The position numbers were made by a program, and so were the translations under genes. Source: Amblyomma americanum (taxonomy: Eukaryota > Arthropoda > Arachnida > Ixodida > Ixodidae). From it: 64,000 bases of DNA. Under the pieces are notes generated by a model that was not told the DNA's origin, did not search any database, and worked only from the letters and a program-made list of their open reading frames with translations. This document shows, in pieces, positions 60,321-64,000 of this stretch (positions within the stretch are counted from its first letter, which is position 1; every line of letters begins with the position of its first letter). The stretch covers positions 150,721,311 to 150,785,310 of the forward strand of contig NC_135502.1 in the NCBI RefSeq assembly GCF_052857255.1, in the 5' to 3' direction.

Positions 60321-60769
60321 GTTTGCCTTGCAAGAAAATCACAGCACCTACGCTGAATGCTAGATCCGCCAAATGTATTTTTTTGCGAGTTTACGTTGAG
60401 TATCTGTGGTGTCCATGGGACGGAACATGCTGCTGCTGCTGAGGCACTTCTACTTATCGGTGCCATGGCTTCTAAATCAATAGTGTAGGTGGTGGATCTA
60501 AGGGCTGCACAGCGGAACGACCCTGAGCTGCATCGGCTTTGCTCCTGTTCCACGTCCCTGTCCTTCAATGACTGTCCTCTGAATTTTTCCTCGAACTTCA
60601 TTCACTGGTGTCTCACGCCTTTACTTACCTTCGGCTTTCCGTCGCGCCATTTTTAAAAACTTCGCCGCTTGAGCCACACTGATATTTGTGCGACGCAGAA
60701 GCTGGTAACATGTCGCTTCTTGTGGCCGAGCATCTATGGCGACGCCGGTCGCTGAGCACGAACTTTACT

Positions 60770-61260
60770 TGAATGCCAACGCGTCAAAGTTCACTGGCAT
60801 ACCATCAGGCCTGCCTCTCCTTTTCGACCACCGCTAGGCTTTCGGACGTCGACAAAGAGCTTGCTAAATCGCTCGCGTCATCAGGTGCGGCGTCTTACCT
60901 GCTCACATTTGTGGATCGTTTCACCCGCTGGCCAGAAGCATTGCCCATTGACACTACGGCAAAGACAGTTGCTTCGGCCTTCATGGCCGGCCGGGTGTCT
61001 TGTTTCGGCTGCCAATCGGCCTTCACCAGCGACTGCGGCCGACCAGTTCTATCGGCCCTGTTCACTACTCTTGCAAGCGTACTGGGCACCCGTCAGATTC
61101 ATACGACCGCCGACCATCCTTCGGCAATAACATGGTGGAACGCTTTCATCTCCAACTGAAGCGGCTCTTATCATTTATCTGCGAAGAGAGAGTTGGTCAG
61201 ACTACTTTCCCTACGTTCTCCTGGGCATTCGCTAAGCGCTGAAGGCTGATCGAAGCTGCT
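60770..61260 (+). pseudogene. Gypsy integrase core remnant
   Basis: YLLTFVDRFTRWPEALPID (60896-60951) holds the first catalytic Asp, FTSDCGRPVLSALF (61023-61065) the second, and, across a frameshift, NNMVERFHLQLKRLL (61129-61170) the Glu. The D,D,E triad is thus still visible but split over two frames. Integrase inserts the reverse-transcribed element into the genome. Confidence 0.8.
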
Positions 61261-61733
61261 GTTCCGCTGAGCACGTCTAAGGTGTTCCCCTATGCCTCCC
61301 TGAGAATTTCTGTCCTGCGTCCCCTCCATTCGTTCATGATGCTTCCATCTATCTATGAGACCTACGCAACGCTTTTTGCCACGTTACTCCCGTTATCCCT
61401 GCTGCAAATCCCCTCAATTTTTTGTTTATCACCCATGCCTTCCCCCTGCAGCCATATCTTCGTCCGCCGTGACCACATCAGTCCATGTCTGACGCTGGCC
61501 TATGATTAACCGTTCCGCATGGTCCACTGAGCAACGAATACCACGCTGGACAGCAACGGCCATGAAGACTTTGTTTATGCTCACAGGCTAAAATCAGCGT
61601 TCAATGCCTCGCCTCTTCCTTTGGTCTGTCCCGTCAGTCTCGCCTCGACTGTGCCACCATTCTGTGCGGTCTCCACCAAACATGTCCACTGGGCACATCC
61701 TATGGATTATGCTCTATGGGGAGGGGGGAACCC

Positions 61734-61836
61734 TGTAGCGACCTCCGCGTCGCGCTCTTGTGGCAAGCCAGCAAGAGCTACGCGATAAAATTTCAAACCA
61801 GAAGGCTGACGGAGATGATTCTTACTCTCCTTAACT
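61734..61836 (+). repeat. 3' LTR of the Gypsy element, degenerate
   Basis: Begins TGTAGCGACCTCCGCG right after the polypurine tract and contains GATAAAATTTC and CTCCTTAAC. It is shorter than the 5' LTR, so some of it has been deleted. Confidence 0.55.
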
Positions 61837-62698
61837 CCGGCAGACTTATCTGAAATCATGTAGCATTTAACTCGGTGTGAAGCTTCGTGCATTGAACAGG
61901 TCAACGTGGTGTTGTGCGAAGACCGTTTTCCCTCAGCTCCATGTTTTCACATTTGGCTTAGCGAAATTGGTCATGGCAAAAACGCGATTCGCTTTATTAA
62001 AGGCTTCAAGTAATTGTTAAGAAGATATCTAGTACGTCGCGCGAATCTCTGCTACAAAGAAGATGAAAGTTACCGCCAGGCCATGTCGATTATACGGGCT
62101 CTGTGCAGAAGTTGTTCCTGCCTGAAATATACTAAAACAAATTAACGCGGTTTTTAACACATCGCTTGCTTCTTCAAAGTGTCGATGCAGTGAAATCGCG
62201 AGATCCGCGCCGTTCGTGAGCGGTGTCGAGGCGAGGCGAGGTTGCCAGATTAGATGCCCTGCTTGTCGTGATCGCTTCGCATTCAAAAGTTTCGTGGGAA
62301 ATTGATATTCTGCTTCATTGGGAAGACGAAAAGCACTAAGCAGGAAATGAAGCATAACTTCTGTTAACGCGCTAGAAAGCACTACATAATTTCATTAAAT
62401 GAATTGAATTACTTGCTTCCATATCGCAAGAGCAAATGTGTCACTACCAGTGAATATCTGAAAGTAGCTGCAAGTCTTATATCTGTTTAAAAGAGTCCCC
62501 TTCTTCCCCTTGGCACCACTCCAAAAAGCACTCATGGCTCCATCATACAGATGAACTCATCGTTCAAAAAAAAAATGCTTGCTTATTACAAAAGGAGTAT
62601 AGTCCATAATAAGAGGACAGCATTTGATTGGCATAAACAGTTTACACTCACACCTTCACTATCCTTTACCAATGTTGCCACCACTTATTTCTTTGCAG
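61837..62698. other. Non-coding DNA after the Gypsy element
   Basis: No recognised gene or repeat. A pyrimidine-rich stretch at 62650-62696 precedes the candidate splice acceptor. Confidence 0.5.
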
Positions 62699-62804
62699 GC
62701 TTGCTTGGGAGGTTCTCACGAGAGAGGTGCATGAAGAAGGAAGTGTGCGCCTCTCATCAGTTTTGCGCGATAAAATTCTTGATTATTTGTGGGTTCCATC
62801 CTGA
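62699..62804 (+). CDS. Candidate terminal coding exon of an unrecognised gene
   Basis: After a good polypyrimidine tract and TTTCTTTGCAG acceptor (AG at 62697-62698), the phase-2 frame encodes LAWEVLTREVHEEG, then SVLRDKILDYLWVPS and a TGA stop at 62802-62804. The composition is like that of a real soluble helical protein. I do not recognise it. It cannot be the direct partner of the exon at 39719-39830, whose phase is 1. A chance frame remains possible. Confidence 0.3.
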
Positions 62805-63447
62805 AGTCCATTTAATATTGAGTAAGTTGTTTTATTAGGCAGTGCATGTTTGCGCAGGCATTGTTTTGCCGTTTACAGCACTCACTTTTGATGATAAGCA
62901 AGTTGGCATTTCAGTCTGCTGAAGTAAGGCTCAAACGTGTAACACTAGCCTCAATGCAAGTAATTTTGTTGCCGAATGTTATTTCCTGACATAAGCTTTG
63001 AAATCGTGAAAAATTCAGGAGTGCCTATGATTGCTAAGACCACACTTGAAAGCAGCGCACCTTTGTACCAAGTGAACCATTGAAACGGTCGTGGTAAAAG
63101 AGCGGAAGGTATTATTTCTTTGCCTAGGGTTCCTAGTGGTGACCCAATAAGCAGGAACTAGTGTGAAGGAAAAACGAGAGTATAAAAAAATACATTCAGC
63201 AAGCAGTCGTCTTTTATCTCTCATTCGCAAAGAGAATGTAAAAAAATTAATGCAAGAAAAATATCCGAAACGTCTCTTGAATCAGGACTGCTGAATACCA
63301 AGGCACCAATTAGGCTACAAGGCACGATTGAACAGGGAAGCGCTGAAAATACAATCGGGATGCCTCTGTAAACCATTTCGCACCTTACCTATAGTGTTCT
63401 GTCCTTAACGCGTGCTTATGCATATCACTTCTGTTCGCCATCTCGTG
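62805..63447. other. Non-coding DNA, possible 3' UTR or intergenic
   Basis: AT-rich, with no other gene recognised. Confidence 0.45.
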
Positions 63448-63458
63448 AGATTACCAAG

Positions 63459-63502
63459 TAGTAGTAGTAGTAAAAACATTTATTTTCACAGAAGGAAGAG
63501 TA
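63459..63502 (-). mobile_element. 44-bp LINE tail insertion
   Basis: AGATTACCAAG is duplicated exactly at 63448-63458 and 63503-63513. Between them, on the minus strand, lie TCCTTCTGTGAAAATAAATG and a TTTTTACTACTACTACTA tail: an AATAAA signal followed by a short trinucleotide tail, as in tick LINEs. It is an extreme 5' truncation. Confidence 0.7.
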
Positions 63503-63513
63503 AGATTACCAAG

Positions 63514-64000
63514 GATCAGTAAATAAACTGCCAGCAGAAGGAACTCATGAGAGGCAGACGGCGCCCGTCGCTCTCGCCTTTAAAAGGAAATGCCCTACCT
63601 GGGGGCGGGTTTTTCTTTGGTGGTTGTTTGGTGCTGTAGCCGCCCATGGCGCGATCAGCAGCTGTTTTAACTCGTAAGACCTCCATATTTCGCAGGTATA
63701 GTTTTTTCTGTCCGCTTTTCTCTGAGCGTTTCTTTTCGTAACCGTGGCTGCCCAGACGCGTATTCTACAATGGCCTCTAAGGATAATGGTATCCTGAACT
63801 CTGTCGACGTCAAAAAGCGATAGTGGTATCCTCAACACTGGTACATGTTATTAACTTTCATGACTTGATGTTATGTGTGTAATATGCAATGGTTACCGAG
63901 GATTTGTCTATTGTGGATTGTGGTTGTGTATGTGTAATCGTTCATCCTTTCTTCATTGTTCAAAAGCATATCATCTATCATAATTCGCTTTTCTAATAAA
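63514..64000. other. End of window, nothing recognised
   Basis: A CG-containing patch at 63545-63660 and AT-rich DNA beyond. No supported gene. Confidence 0.5.

Larger units (their letters stand above)
58400..61836 (+). mobile_element. Decayed Ty3/Gypsy LTR retrotransposon
   Basis: The 5' LTR at 58400-58551 starts TGTAGCGCC and ends AACA. The next bases are TGGCTACGTGAG, a primer-binding-site-like start. The internal region has gag, then protease/RT, RNase H and integrase remnants in the standard Gypsy order. A polypurine tract (GGGGAGGGGGGAA, 61719-61731) precedes the 3' LTR at 61734 (TGTAGCGACC). The 3' LTR is heavily diverged and ends around 61836. At 3.4 kb the element is shorter than usual (about 5 kb) because of deletions in RT and integrase. 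No target duplication was recognised. Confidence 0.85.

Overview
This window is repeat-dense animal DNA, most likely from a hard tick (Ixodidae). The organism call rests on a Ruka-type SINE at 14010-14236, on many Penelope-like retroelements (PLEs) with linked reverse transcriptase and GIY-YIG domains, and on low coding density with no operons or bacterial signals. Almost every recognisable coding stretch belongs to a transposable element or a processed pseudogene. Only two short pieces look like possible host exons: a first exon at 39719-39830 and a terminal exon at 62699-62804.

Layout. 1-4625 is one copy of a recent segmental duplication; its partner is 22616-27145 and continues at 31337-31425. 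4641-10198 is mostly featureless with a mariner-like remnant near 9.1 kb. 10199-10980 is a small non-autonomous LTR element. 11358-24650 is an old non-coding repeat unit ('unit A') loaded with nested insertions: an hnRNP A/B retropseudogene, a PLE fragment, a Ruka SINE, a deleted Gypsy element, a PLE with an inverted tail, and a 5'-truncated LINE. 27146-31324 is a head-to-head PLE pair; 34956-36729 is another PLE; 38715-38852 is a miniature PLE foldback. 40440-47036 is a diverged second copy of the old unit ('unit B') with a MITE inside. 48780-49345 is a PLE fragment. 51412-51518 and 51709-51876 are two miniature PLE foldbacks. 53066-56915 is a near-perfect 3.85 kb palindrome of two PLE copies. 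57211-57467 is a PLE tail with a long TTC microsatellite. 58400-61836 is a decayed Ty3/Gypsy element with recognisable LTRs, gag and pol.

Two themes stand out. First, PLE insertions from 0.1 to 4.2 kb share one architecture: two copies head-to-head, 5'-truncated, tails outward, often between 7-14 bp target duplications. Second, units A and B and the duplicated ends can be read as copies of a large non-coding element of about 7 kb bounded by inverted minisatellite arrays, resembling Foldback elements. Coordinates of decayed elements are approximate; all alignments and identities were judged by eye.
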